A DNA stretch of 64,000 nucleotides from Streptomyces sp. NBC_00878 (GCF_026341515.1 NZ_JAPEOK010000001.1:2666001-2730000); one strand, 5' to 3'; counted from the stretch's first letter, positions 33,069 through 42,001 are shown. Made by a program: numbers and translations. Notes: generated from the sequence alone by a model not told the origin.

Positions 33069-34256
33069 TCAGGAACGTATTTCCAGAAGCGGGATGTGCT
33101 GCTCCACCGATGTCATCGAGCCGTGGTTGCCGACCATCGCCGACTCCTTCGGCTCCCGCTCGGACGCGATGATCAGTACGTCGTCGCGGGCGGCCGCGAC
33201 CACGTCGCCGATGCGCGCGTACACCCGCTCGTCGATCTGCGGGCCGAACCAGCCCGCCGCGATCGCCTCGTCCCGCGACGCCACCCAGAACTGCTCGCCG
33301 AGCACCTCGCGCCAGCAGGTCAGGACGTCCGACTCGGCGCCCGGGACCGCGTAGACGTGCCGGGCGCGGCCCTCGCCCCCGAGCAGGGCGACTCCGGCGC
33401 GCAGCTCCCAGTCCTCGTCGAAGTCGATGCGGTGCTGCTCGTCGAAGGGGATGTCGATCATGCCGTGGTCCGCGGTGACGTACAGGGCCGTGCGCGGGGG
33501 AAGTTGCTCGGCCAGCCGCTGGACCAGCCGGTCCACGTACATGAGTTGTCCGCGCCAGGGGTCCGAGTCGACGCCGAAGCGGTGGCCCTTGCCGTCGACC
33601 TCCGCGTAGTACGTGTAGACCAGCGAGCGGTCACCGGCGGCCAGTTGCTCGGCCGCGAGGTCCATACGGTCCTCGCCGGTCAGCCGCCCGTGGAACGTGC
33701 CGCCGCTGAGGGCGACCTTGGTCAGCGGGGTGTTCTGGAAGTGTGGTGACGACACCTGGGCCGTGTGCACACCCGCCGCGTCGGCCAACTGGAACACGGT
33801 GGGGTACGGCTGCCAGGTGCGCGGCTGCGTCCACGGCTGCCAGCGGAGCTGGTTCATCAGCTCGCCGGTCTCCGGGTTGCGCGCGGTGTAGCCGGGCAGG
33901 CCGTGCGCGCCCGGCGGCAGTCCCGTACCGACCGAGGCCAGGGAGGTCGCGGTGGTGGCGGGGTAGCCCGCTGTGATCGGGCGGCCGGTGCCGCCGCGCG
34001 AGCTGCCCAGGAGAGAGCTCATGAACGGGGCCTCGTCCGGGTGCGTCTTGAGCTGCTCCCAGCCGAGGCCGTCGATCAGGAAGACGCAGTTCCGGTCGGC
34101 CGGGCTCAGTTCCGTGAGCGAGGCGGTGACGTCCGGGACGTCCATGCCCGCGGCCAGAGTGGGCAGCAGGTCGGCGAGCGAACCGGCCCCGTACTCGGGT
34201 ACGGGAGCGGAGTCGAGGGAGAGCGGTTCCGGGAGGTCCCAGACTTGCTGGGACAT
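33069..34256 (-). CDS. Alkaline phosphatase superfamily nucleotide pyrophosphatase/phosphodiesterase
   Basis: 395 residues. Metal-binding aspartate in FLIDGLGWEQL, nucleophilic Thr in AGYPATTATSLASV, further ligands in YTYYAEVDGKGH, TADHGMID and GNHGSM, as in NPP-type enzymes. There is no signal peptide, so it acts in the cytoplasm; the substrate is unknown. Its ATG shares one base with the stop of the DUF5998 gene, so the two are translationally coupled, with tdk following. From memory this trio is conserved in streptomycetes. Confidence 0.88.
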   Translation of the reverse strand: MSQQVWDLPEPLSLDSAPVPEYGAGSLADLLPTLAAGMDVPDVTASLTELSPADRNCVFLIDGLGWEQLKTHPDEAPFMSSLLGSSRGGTGRPITAGYPATTATSLASVGTGLPPGAHGLPGYTARNPETGELMNQLRWQPWTQPRTWQPYPTVFQLADAAGVHTAQVSSPHFQNTPLTKVALSGGTFHGRLTGEDRMDLAAEQLAAGDRSLVYTYYAEVDGKGHRFGVDSDPWRGQLMYVDRLVQRLAEQLPPRTALYVTADHGMIDIPFDEQHRIDFDEDWELRAGVALLGGEGRARHVYAVPGAESDVLTCWREVLGEQFWVASRDEAIAAGWFGPQIDERVYARIGDVVAAARDDVLIIASEREPKESAMVGNHGSMTSVEQHIPLLEIRS

Positions 34257-34843
34257 CAGCGGGTGACGTCCGCGGTCGCCTCGGAGAGCGACTGCGCGAA
34301 GGCGAGCGTCTGCCGCACGGCGTCCGGGCCGTCCCCGGCCTCGCTGACGCGCAGGCTCAGGTCGTCCGCCGTCGAACTGCCCGTGTACCCGTGGTCCGCC
34401 TCGCAGTTGGGGTCGCCGCAGGCGGCGGGCTCCAGGTCGATACGGGCGACCGCGCCCCAGCCGATGGTGAGAACGACCTCGCGGGGCAGCGTCCCCGGAA
34501 CGTACTTCTCCGGATTGGCGACGACCCGGCTGAGCACGACCGACGAGATTCGGCCAAGCTTCACGGACTCGGTCGACGTGGTCGCGTAGGGAGTCGGGGA
34601 CGTGCTGTCCGCCGCCTGCTCGTCGGTGTGGCTCACGATGAATCGGTTTCCCGTGAGGACCAGCACCGTCACATGCCGACGCACCTCGTTGGCGTCGAAG
34701 GTCGTCTCCTGATGGACCAGATACGACCGGATGGGCTCGCCGCCCACAGCGGCCTCCACCGCCTCGGCCACGAGGGCCGGGTAGTAGCCGCTGCGCTCGA
34801 TCGCCGCTCGCAGCCCCTGGGTCGTCGTACTGGTCTTGGCCAT
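34256..34843 (-). CDS. DUF5998 family protein
   Basis: 195 residues. The sequence MAKTSTTTQGLRAAIERSGYY, a mid-region RRHVTVLVLTGNRFIVSHTDE and a cysteine pair CGDPNCEADHGYTGS are features I associate with the actinobacterial DUF5998 family, always just upstream of the phosphodiesterase gene. Two cysteines and a histidine (C-x4-C-x3-H) could bind a metal. ATG 34843 has AGGATGGACGCT upstream, preferred over an ATG three codons earlier. Function unknown. Confidence 0.75.
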   Translation of the reverse strand: MAKTSTTTQGLRAAIERSGYYPALVAEAVEAAVGGEPIRSYLVHQETTFDANEVRRHVTVLVLTGNRFIVSHTDEQAADSTSPTPYATTSTESVKLGRISSVVLSRVVANPEKYVPGTLPREVVLTIGWGAVARIDLEPAACGDPNCEADHGYTGSSTADDLSLRVSEAGDGPDAVRQTLAFAQSLSEATADVTR

Positions 34844-34884
34844 AGCGTCCATCCTACGGGGGCGCACTGACTGCGAGGCACCGC

Positions 34885-37725
34885 TCAGTACACAGGAAGC
34901 CTGCGCGGACCGAAGTCGTCGCGGGCGGGCGGCGGTGCGAGCCGCACGGAGGCGCCGAGCGCGCTCAGCCCGCGCGGGGCGACGACGACGGGCTCCAGGG
35001 ACACGGAGACGACCTCCGGGTGGTCGTCCACAAGGCGTGACAGGCGCAGCAGCAGTTCCTCCAGGGCCGCCGTGTCCGCCGGTGCCGAGCCCCGCCAGCC
35101 GAAGAGGAGCGGCGCGGTCCGGATCGACCGGACCAGCGAGGCCGCGTCCCGGTCGGTGACCGGAATCAGTCGGTGCGCGGTGTCCCCGAGCAGCTCGGAC
35201 GGGGCCCCCGCGAGCCCGAAGGAGAGCACCGCTCCGGCCGCCGGGTCGATGACCGCCCGTACGACCGTGTCGACCCCGCGCGGTGCCATCGCCTGCACCA
35301 CCGGGCGCAGTTCCTCGGGCTTCCCGAAGAGGCTGGTCAACTCGGTGTACGCCCTGCGCAGTTGCTCCTCGTCCGCCAGATCCAGCCGTACGCCGCCCAG
35401 GTCGGCGCGGTGGCGCAGGTGCGGGGCGGTGGTCTTGAGGGCCACGGGGTAGCCGAGGCGCTGCGCCGCGGCGACGGCCTCGTCGGGCGTGGGCGCGGGC
35501 AGGGCGCGGCGTACGTCGATGCCGTACCGCCCGAGGAGGGTGCGGGTGTCGTCGGGGCCGAGGGTGAGGCCGCCCATGGCCCCGTTCCCCAGCAGGGCGT
35601 CGATCTGCTCGGCCGCTCCCTTCTCGTCGATGTCCTCGTACTCGGGCACGCGTCCGGGGTCGGCGGCCTCGCGGCGCCACTGGCCGTACCGCACGGCTTC
35701 GGCGAGGGCGCGGACGGCTCGCTCGGTGGCGGGGTAGGCGGGGATGAGACGGGAGTCGGCCTCGGGCTCGGGTGCTTCCGCCGCTGTCGGCGGGCGGTCC
35801 GCCGGGCGGATGGGGTGGGTGCTGCCCGAGAAGGCGGGGGCGGGACGAGCGGCCCGGGGCGCGGTGCCGGCCGCCGCGGACAGCGCCTGAGCGATCCCGC
35901 CCAGCTCGACGTGGACCACGAGGACCGGCTTGGCCGGAGCCGCGGCGGAGGCCGAGCGCAGCGCCTCCGCCAGGGCCGCTTCGGCCGCCGGCGTCTCCCC
36001 CACCGCCGGAATCACGGTGACCACGACGGCGTCACAGGCGTCGTCGGCCAGCGCGTGCGCCAGCGCGGCGCGGAAGTCCCCGGCCGAGGCGGCCGTGGTC
36101 AGGTCCACCAGGGGCAACGGCCGCAGCCCCTCGGAGAGGCACGCGTCGTACGTCAGCAGCCCGAGCGACTCGGAGTTCCCGAGGATCGCCACCCGGGGCC
36201 CGGCAGGCAGCGGCTGGCGGGCGAGCAGCAGTCCCGCGTCGACCAGCTCCGTGATCGTGTCCACCCGGATGACCCCGGCCTGCCGGAGCAGCGCCGACAC
36301 CGTCGTGTGCGGCAGGCGGGTGGCCCGTACGGCATGTCCCTGGGGCGCGGCCCCGCCGTGCCGTGCGCCCTGGACGACGACCAGGGGCTTGGCCGCCGCC
36401 GTGCGCCGCGCGAGGCGGGTGAACTTCCTCGGGTTCCCGATGGATTCGAGGTACATGAGGGCGACATCGGTGTCGGGGTCGTCGTACCAGTACTGAAGGA
36501 CGTCGTTGCCGGACACATCCGCGCGGTTGCCCGAAGAGACGAACGTCGAAACGCCGGTCACGCCCGTGACCCCGCCGCCGCGCCGCTCCAGCCGGGAGAG
36601 CAGGGCGATACCGATGGCACCGGACTGGGCGAACAGGCCGATCCGACCGGCGCGCGGCATCTCGGGGGCGAGCGAGGCGTTGAGCCGCACCTCCGGGGAG
36701 GTATTGATGACTCCGAAGGCGTTCGGTCCGATGATGCGCATCCCGTACGTGCGCGCCTGGCGCACGAGCTCGCGCTGGCGCTCCCTGCCCTCGGGGCCGC
36801 TCTCTGCGTATCCCGCGGCGACCACGACGAGCCCCTGCACCTGGTGTTCGCCGCACTCGGCCACGACTTCGGGGACGCGGTCGGCCTGGACCGCGACGAC
36901 GGCGAGGTCGACGGGCTCGGGGATGTCGCGGACGGAGCGGTACGCCGGAACTCCGTCGAGCTCCTTCTCCTGAAGTGCCCCGTTCACCGCGTACAGGCGC
37001 CCGGTGAATCCCGCGTCGCGGAGGTTCTCCAGGACGCTGCGGCCCACTCCCCCGGGTGCGCGGCCCGCGCCGATGACGGCGACCGAACGGGGAGCGAGGA
37101 GCCGGGCCACTGAGCGCGCCTCCGCCCGCTGCTCCCGCGCGCGCTGCACGGCGAGCGAGCGGTCGGTGGGTTCGAGGTCGAACTCCAGGCGTACGACGCC
37201 GTCTTCGAAGTGGCGCTTCTGCTGGTACCCGGCGTCCGTGAACACCTTGATCATCTTGGTGTTCGCGGGCAGCACCTCGGCGGCGAAGCGGCGGATGTCG
37301 CGCTCGCGGGCGACGGCCGCGATGTGCTCCAGCAGGGCCGACGCCACGCCCCGGCCCTGGTGGGCGTCCTGCACGAGGAAGGCGACCTCGGCCTCGTCCG
37401 CGGGGGACGACGAGGGGAGACCGTCGGCGTTGATGCGGTCGTAGCGTACGGTGGCGATGAACTCGCCGCCCACCGTGGCCGCGAGTCCCACCCGGTCCAC
37501 AAAGTCGTGGTGGGTGAAGCGATGGACGTCCTTGGCGGACAGGCGCGGGTACGGCGCGAAGAAGCGGTAGTACTTCGACTCGTCGGACACCTGCTCGTAG
37601 AAGCTGACCAGGCGGTCGGCGTCGTCGGCCGTGATGGGCCGGATGCGCGCGGTCCCACCGTCGCGCAGCACGACATCGGCCTCCCAGTGAGCTGGGTACT
37701 CGTGCCGGTCCGGCGAGGTCTGCAT
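34885..37725 (-). CDS. Pat-type protein: GNAT acetyltransferase fused to NDP-forming acyl-CoA synthetase domains
   Basis: 946 residues. An N-terminal GNAT domain (about 1-190: RIRPITADDADRLVSFYEQV, acetyl-CoA loop QDAHQGRGVASALLEHI) is followed by CoA-binding (APRSVAVIGAGRAPGGVG), succinyl-CoA-ligase-like (GLFAQSGAIGIAL) and ATP-grasp (TRTLLGRYGIDVRRA...YPVALKT) modules. This is the domain order I recall for Streptomyces PatA-like lysine acetyltransferases, which inactivate acyl-CoA synthetases. The synthetase part lacks the catalytic His in the SGA loop, so it is probably regulatory only. ATG 37725 is used because the family sequence begins there. Linked genes: ptsH is divergent. Confidence 0.9.
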   Translation of the reverse strand: MQTSPDRHEYPAHWEADVVLRDGGTARIRPITADDADRLVSFYEQVSDESKYYRFFAPYPRLSAKDVHRFTHHDFVDRVGLAATVGGEFIATVRYDRINADGLPSSSPADEAEVAFLVQDAHQGRGVASALLEHIAAVARERDIRRFAAEVLPANTKMIKVFTDAGYQQKRHFEDGVVRLEFDLEPTDRSLAVQRAREQRAEARSVARLLAPRSVAVIGAGRAPGGVGRSVLENLRDAGFTGRLYAVNGALQEKELDGVPAYRSVRDIPEPVDLAVVAVQADRVPEVVAECGEHQVQGLVVVAAGYAESGPEGRERQRELVRQARTYGMRIIGPNAFGVINTSPEVRLNASLAPEMPRAGRIGLFAQSGAIGIALLSRLERRGGGVTGVTGVSTFVSSGNRADVSGNDVLQYWYDDPDTDVALMYLESIGNPRKFTRLARRTAAAKPLVVVQGARHGGAAPQGHAVRATRLPHTTVSALLRQAGVIRVDTITELVDAGLLLARQPLPAGPRVAILGNSESLGLLTYDACLSEGLRPLPLVDLTTAASAGDFRAALAHALADDACDAVVVTVIPAVGETPAAEAALAEALRSASAAAPAKPVLVVHVELGGIAQALSAAAGTAPRAARPAPAFSGSTHPIRPADRPPTAAEAPEPEADSRLIPAYPATERAVRALAEAVRYGQWRREAADPGRVPEYEDIDEKGAAEQIDALLGNGAMGGLTLGPDDTRTLLGRYGIDVRRALPAPTPDEAVAAAQRLGYPVALKTTAPHLRHRADLGGVRLDLADEEQLRRAYTELTSLFGKPEELRPVVQAMAPRGVDTVVRAVIDPAAGAVLSFGLAGAPSELLGDTAHRLIPVTDRDAASLVRSIRTAPLLFGWRGSAPADTAALEELLLRLSRLVDDHPEVVSVSLEPVVVAPRGLSALGASVRLAPPPARDDFGPRRLPVY

Positions 37726-37897
37726 GGGCCCCAGAGTACGGCTCGGGTCCGACAACGGCGGGTCCTCGTCCCGGGGGTTCAGGTCCCGACGACGACGGGC
37801 TCGCGTCCGGCAAGGGCGCGAGGCAGTCTTGGGGGCTGAAGCCGCCTCGGGCCCCGGTCCCGCACCCGCTCGGGGCGCGCTTCGCACCATATGGAAC

Positions 37898-37913
37898 AAT
37901 GGTCTAGACAACC
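37898..37913 (+). promoter_or_regulatory. dre-like DasR operator upstream of ptsH
   Basis: The 16-mer AATGGTCTAGACAACC keeps the central TGGTCTAGAC.A of the DasR consensus ACTGGTCTAGACCAGT (12 of 16 positions). It lies 26 nt upstream of the ptsH ATG. DasR, the N-acetylglucosamine-responsive GntR regulator, controls ptsH in S. coelicolor (established). Confidence 0.75.
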
Positions 37914-37939
37914 GTGAGACATCTGAAGGGCAGCATCAC

Positions 37940-38221
37940 ATGGCTGAGCGCCGCGTCAACGTCGGCTGGGCCGAGGGCCTTCACGCCCGTCCCGCCTCCA
38001 TCTTCGTCCGGGCCGCCACGGCCTCCGGCGTCCCCGTGACGATCGCCAAGGCCGACGGCAACCCCGTCAACGCCGCCTCCATGCTCGCGGTTCTCGGCCT
38101 GGGCGCGCAGGGCGGCGAGGAGATCGTCCTCGCCTCCGACGCCGAGGGGGCGGACACCGCGCTCGACCGCCTGGCGAAGCTGGTCGCCGAGGGTCTTGAG
38201 GAGCTCCCCGAGACCGTCTGA
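37940..38221 (+). CDS. ptsH: HPr phosphocarrier protein of the PTS
   Basis: 93 residues. Accepts phosphate from enzyme I on His15 (GLHARPAS) and passes it to EIIA components; Ser47 in NAASMLAVLGL is the position of the regulatory serine in low-GC Gram-positives. ATG 37940 has GAAGGG upstream. Upstream is a dre-like DasR site, downstream a strong terminator, so it is a single-gene unit. No enzyme I or EII genes are nearby, as usual for Streptomyces. Confidence 0.96.
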   Translation: MAERRVNVGWAEGLHARPASIFVRAATASGVPVTIAKADGNPVNAASMLAVLGLGAQGGEEIVLASDAEGADTALDRLAKLVAEGLEELPETV

Positions 38222-38336
38222 GTGTGGCCCTCCGCGCCCGAGCCGGCGGCACTTTCGCGGACCTGGTGACCAAGCGGGGTTCCACAATTGACGTGACGGT
38301 GTTCTTCGTTTCAAGACCCGTCCCACTCACACAACG

Positions 38337-38369
38337 AAGGGCCCGCCTCACAAATGAGGCGGGCCCTTT
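38337..38369. terminator. Bidirectional terminator between ptsH and the GntR gene
   Basis: 14-bp stem (38337-38350 with 38355-38368), CAAA loop, followed by TTGC on the plus strand; the AA at the 5' end gives TT on the minus strand. Confidence 0.88.
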
Positions 38370-38438
38370 GCTATTCCTGATTATGGGCAGCGGAAATAAT
38401 CTCCCGCGAATTACATCTCTTTGTATACGGCGCCACTG

Positions 38439-39134
38439 TTAATGCCGCAGGCCTGCCGTGTTTACAGGATGTTGCGAAGTCCTCACACGCTCCACGCGGT
38501 CACCGCCGCCGGGAAAGCGCAGCCGATGAGCGGCCGTCGCCCGCTCGGTGTGCAGCGCCGTGATCGACCTGGCCCGGTCGCTGTCGCCGCGCGCGACGGC
38601 GTCCACGATGGCGCCGTGCTCGCCCCAGGACTCGGCGGGGTGGGCCGGCGCCTCGACCGAGTACATCCAGGCGATCTTGTGCCGCAGCTGGGCGAGCGTG
38701 GAGGTCAGCGCGGGGCTTCCGGAGGCCTGGGCGAGCGTCTCGTGGAACCAGGCACCGAGCGAGCGCAGATCCTCGCTGTTGCCTCTCCTGGCCCTCTCCT
38801 GCCCCAGCCTGACCAGGCCGCGCAGCACCTTGAGGTGCGCCTCGGTGCGGCGCTGGGCGGCGCGCGCGGCACCCAGCGGCTCCAGCAGCATGCGCATCTC
38901 CAGGAGGTCGGAGGCCTCCTGTTCGGTGGGCTCCGCGACGCACGCGCCCGCGTGCCGACGCGTGACGACGAAGCCTTCCGCCTCCAGGGTGCGCAGCGCC
39001 TCACGCACGGGGACCCGCGAGACGCCGTACCGGCGCGCGAGCAGTTCTTCGGTGAGCCGGCCGCCGCGCTCGTAGACACCCGCGACGATGTCGTCACGGA
39101 TCGCCGTGCATACCGAGTGCGCGGGAATACGCAT
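38439..39134 (-). CDS. GntR-family transcriptional regulator (FCD type)
   Basis: 231 residues. N-terminal winged helix (about 5-70: IRDDIVAGVYERGGRLTEEL, RRYGVSRVPVREALRTLEAE, GFVVTRRHAGACV) and an all-helical FCD ligand domain (about 80-210) with metal/ligand residues in SLGAWFHETLAQASG and HGAIVDAVARGD. FCD regulators respond to carboxylates or amino acids. ATG 39134 has GGAGG upstream; stop is TAA. No metabolic gene adjoins it, so its target is unclear. Confidence 0.92.
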   Translation of the reverse strand: MRIPAHSVCTAIRDDIVAGVYERGGRLTEELLARRYGVSRVPVREALRTLEAEGFVVTRRHAGACVAEPTEQEASDLLEMRMLLEPLGAARAAQRRTEAHLKVLRGLVRLGQERARRGNSEDLRSLGAWFHETLAQASGSPALTSTLAQLRHKIAWMYSVEAPAHPAESWGEHGAIVDAVARGDSDRARSITALHTERATAAHRLRFPGGGDRVERVRTSQHPVNTAGLRH

Positions 39135-39363
39135 GACCGGACCTCCGCCTTAACCCCCGCGAAACGCGGTCGATTGACGCCTGTTCGGTGACTCTATTGC
39201 AGAGAACGGGAAATTCCGATGGGAGGCCGGAATCCATGGATATTTTTTGGACACACTTCGCTTCTGAACAGGCAGTCGTCCGGTGGCGAGTCGGGCGGAG
39301 AGTTCGGAAAGTGGCGAGAAGCGGTCGGGCCGCGACGGGATGCCGTCAGGACGCGGTCTGGAT

Positions 39364-39400
39364 GCCCGAAGGCCCCGGCTAGGTGAGCCGGGGCCTTCGG
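39364..39400 (-). terminator. Terminator after the M23 peptidase gene
   Basis: Perfect 16-bp stem (39364-39379 with 39385-39400) with a 5-nt loop, just 3' of the M23 stop. The remaining gap to the GntR start (39135-39363) includes an AT-rich patch around 39240 but no gene. Confidence 0.88.
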
Positions 39401-39418
39401 GAGGTATGCCGCGCGTCG

Positions 39419-40192
39419 TCAGACGTTCACGCCATGCTGGCGGAGGTACCCGAGGGGGTCGATGTCCGAGCCGTACTCCGCGGTCGTCCGCGCCTCGAAG
39501 TGCAGGTGCGCCCCGGTGACGTTGCCGGTCGCCCCGGAGAGGCCTATCTGCTGGCCCGGGGTGACCGTCTGGCCGACCGAGACACCGAGGGACGACATGT
39601 GCCCGTACTGGGTGTAGGTACCGTCGTTCATCTTGATGACGACCTGGTTGCCGTACGAGCCGCCCCAGCCGGCCTCCACGACGGTGCCGGAGCCCACCGC
39701 GTGCACGGTGGTACCGCTCGCGGCGTGGAAGTCGATACCGGTGTGGCTGCCGGAGGACCAGACCGCGCCACCCGCCTGGTAGCCGGTGGAGACGTACGAA
39801 CCGGCGATGGGCGAGGTGTAGGTGTTCAGCAGGCGCTTGCGCTCGGCCTCGCGGGCGGCGCGGGCCTTGGCCTCGCGCTCCTTCTTGAGCTTCTCCGCCG
39901 CCTCCTTGGCGCGCTCCTTCGCGGCGGCCTCGGCCTTCTCGCGGGCCGCGGCCTCGTCGGCGGCCTGCTGCTGGGCGGCAGCCTGCGCGTCGATCTCATC
40001 GGCGAGCGAGTCGCCGATGGTGATCGCCTGGGTGAGGGTCTGCTCGGCCGGGCTCTCGGCGGCGAACGAGGGAGCAGCCAGGGTGCCGACGACACCGGTG
40101 GTGGCGAGTGCGGCGACGCCAACGGTCCTGTTGGTGTTGTGCTTCATGCGGCTGGGACGACGGTGCTTCCCGGTGGCGCGGGTGAACGCCAT
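39419..40192 (-). CDS. Secreted M23-family metallopeptidase (LytM-type)
   Basis: 257 residues. Signal peptide (basic start, then VGVAALATTGVVGTLAAPSF-A, cleavage near FAAES), an Ala/Lys/Glu-rich coiled coil (about 65-125, DEAAAREKAEAAAKERAKEA), and a C-terminal M23 domain with zinc motif HTGIDFH (H-x3-D) and active-site GAHLHFE (H-x-H). It should cleave peptidoglycan cross-bridges during growth or sporulation. The long leader contains a c-di-AMP riboswitch, which normally turns such genes off when c-di-AMP is high. Confidence 0.93.
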   Translation of the reverse strand: MAFTRATGKHRRPSRMKHNTNRTVGVAALATTGVVGTLAAPSFAAESPAEQTLTQAITIGDSLADEIDAQAAAQQQAADEAAAREKAEAAAKERAKEAAEKLKKEREAKARAAREAERKRLLNTYTSPIAGSYVSTGYQAGGAVWSSGSHTGIDFHAASGTTVHAVGSGTVVEAGWGGSYGNQVVIKMNDGTYTQYGHMSSLGVSVGQTVTPGQQIGLSGATGNVTGAHLHFEARTTAEYGSDIDPLGYLRQHGVNV

Positions 40193-40217
40193 GAAGTGGC
40201 TGGTCCTTTCCTTCCTT

Positions 40218-40357
40218 CTCGCCTACCGGGTTAGCTGACGGGTTCGGAGCAGGAAGGTCTCCTACGGACCCCCTTCGGGAAGGGCGTCCGATTCACCCCA
40301 GGGACTACGTATGGGTCCCCGGCTCCCCTGGCTCGCGCCGTACGGGGACTCGGCGAT
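40218..40357 (-). ncRNA. c-di-AMP riboswitch (ydaO/yuaA type) upstream of the M23 peptidase
   Basis: On the minus strand the leader contains the hallmark blocks of this class: GAGCCAGGGGAGCCGGGGAC (40315-40334 region), GGGGTGAATCGG (40288-40299) and CGAACCCGTCAGCTAACC followed by CGGTAGGC (40221-40246). TCGCC near 40352-40357 pairs with GGCGA at 40218-40223 as an outer P1. Only about 25 nt separate its 3' end from the start codon region, so control may be by blocking the ribosome binding site. The same class controls rpfA and other cell-wall hydrolases in Streptomyces. Confidence 0.93.
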
Positions 40358-40409
40358 GACTGTCCGGTGCCGCGGACGCGGCGCACTGCCTGACGAACAG
40401 CCGGACCGA

Positions 40410-40438
40410 CGCTAAGCGGGGTGTCTTTCAATCAACAA
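40410..40438 (-). promoter_or_regulatory. Probable promoter of the riboswitch-M23 transcript
   Basis: Minus-strand TTGTTG (40433-40438) and TTAGCG (40410-40415, extending to TTAGCGT) are 17 nt apart, 50-55 nt upstream of the aptamer. Confidence 0.45.
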
Positions 40439-40560
40439 ACGGATCAAGACTTTTGTAGCGCACGCCACAGGGCAGACAGGCAACCTCCCTATCAATACGG
40501 ACAACTTGCGGGTCGAGGTCGAAGTCCGGGCAAGTCGGGGCCGAGGTCCGGGCGAAAGAG

Positions 40561-40594
40561 AGAACCCAGGAGACTCTCCGGTCTCCTGGGTTCT
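40561..40594. terminator. Terminator after the M16 peptidase operon
   Basis: 14-bp stem (40561-40574 with 40581-40594) and a 6-nt loop, 18 nt beyond the stop of the distal M16 gene. Upstream (40505-40555) are short imperfect GGTCGAGGTCGAAGTCCGGGC-like repeats. Confidence 0.8.
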
Positions 40595-40612
40595 CCACGG
40601 ACGGTCGCTGTC

Positions 40613-42001
40613 CTACTCCGCTGTCACCACGCTGACTTCACCGATTCCGAGGGCCCTGACCGGCTCCTCGATCTGCGCGGCGTCCCCGACGAGGACGGTC
40701 ACCAGCCGGTCCACCGGGAAGGCGCTCACGGCCGCCGCGGTGGCCTCCACGGTGCCGGTCGCGGCGAGCTGCTGGTACAGCGTCGCCTGGTAGTCGTCCG
40801 GCAGGTGCTGCTCGACCTGGTCGGCGAGGGTGCCCGCGACGACGCCCGCCGTCTCGTACTTCAGGGGCGCCACACCCACGAGGTTCTGCACGGCGACGTC
40901 CCGCTCGGCGTCGGTGAGGCCCTCGGCCGCGAGGGTGCGCAGCACCTTCCAGAGGTCGTCGAGCGCCGGGCCGGTGTTCGGGGTGTCCACGGAGCCGCTG
41001 ATGGCGAGCATCGCGGCGCCCGTCCCGTCCGGCGCGGAGCGCAGGACCTGACCGAACGCCCGCACACCGTAGGTGTATCCCTTTTCCTCGCGCAGGACGC
41101 GGTCCAGGCGGGAGGTGAGGGTGCCGCCGAGGCAGTACGTGCCGAGCACCTGGGCGGGCCACACACGGTCGTGCCGGTCGGCGCCGACGCGGCCGATGAG
41201 CAGCTGCGTCTGGACGGCTCCGGGACGGTCGACGATGACCACGCGGCCCGTGTCGTCGGCGGTCACCGGCGGAATGGGCCGGGCCACGGCCGGCGAACCG
41301 GTCCAGGTGCCGAGCGTGTCCCCGAGCAGCGCGTCGAGGTCGACACCGGTGAGGTCGCCGACGACGACGGCGGTCGCCGTGGCGGGGCGTACGTGCCTTT
41401 CGTAGAAGGCGCGTACGGCCCCCGAGTCGATCTTGGCGACCGTCTCTTCGGTGCCCTGGCGCGGGCGCGACATGCGCGAGGTCGCCGGGAACAGCTGCCG
41501 GGAGAGCTCCTTGGCGGCGCGGCGCCCCGGGTTGGCGGTCTCGTGCGGGATCTCGTCGAGCCGGTTGCGCACCAGCCGCTCGACCTCGCTGTCCTCGAAG
41601 GCGGGTGCCCTGAGGGCGTCGGCGAGCAGGCCGAGCGCCTTGGGGAGCCGTGAGACGGGGACTTCGAGGCTGAGCCGTACGCCGGGGTGGTCGGCGTGCG
41701 CGTCGAGGGTGGCGCCGCAGCGCTCCAGCTCGGCGGCGAACTCCTCGGCGGAGTGCTTGTCGGTGCCTTCGGAGAAGGCACGCGCCATGATCGTGGCGAT
41801 GCCGTCCAGGCCCTGCGGCTCGGCCTCCAGCGGTGCTGCCAGGAGGATTTCGACGGCGACGACCTGCTGGCCGGGGCGGTGGCAGCGCAGCAGGGTCAGG
41901 CCGTTGTCGAGCGCGCCGCGCCCGGGTGCCGGGAAGGCCCAGGGCCGGGCCTCGCCGGCCTGGGGCTGCGGGTGGAAGTCCATCGTGGCGAGCTCGGTCA
42001 C
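40613..42001 (-). CDS. M16-family peptidase-like protein lacking the zinc motif
   Basis: 462 residues with two M16 halves (PF00675/PF05193 pattern) but no HxxEH: the corresponding area reads LDGIATIMARAFSEG. Conserved elements of the family remain: EIPHETANPGRRA, LGTYCLGGTLTSRLDRVLRE and KGYTYGVRA (R/Y pair). By analogy with two-subunit M16B enzymes it is the non-catalytic substrate-binding partner of the upstream protein. The start is GTG 41999-42001 inside the stop of the catalytic gene (GTGA, 4-nt overlap). No signal peptide. Confidence 0.9.
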   Translation of the reverse strand: MTELATMDFHPQPQAGEARPWAFPAPGRGALDNGLTLLRCHRPGQQVVAVEILLAAPLEAEPQGLDGIATIMARAFSEGTDKHSAEEFAAELERCGATLDAHADHPGVRLSLEVPVSRLPKALGLLADALRAPAFEDSEVERLVRNRLDEIPHETANPGRRAAKELSRQLFPATSRMSRPRQGTEETVAKIDSGAVRAFYERHVRPATATAVVVGDLTGVDLDALLGDTLGTWTGSPAVARPIPPVTADDTGRVVIVDRPGAVQTQLLIGRVGADRHDRVWPAQVLGTYCLGGTLTSRLDRVLREEKGYTYGVRAFGQVLRSAPDGTGAAMLAISGSVDTPNTGPALDDLWKVLRTLAAEGLTDAERDVAVQNLVGVAPLKYETAGVVAGTLADQVEQHLPDDYQATLYQQLAATGTVEATAAAVSAFPVDRLVTVLVGDAAQIEEPVRALGIGEVSVVTAE

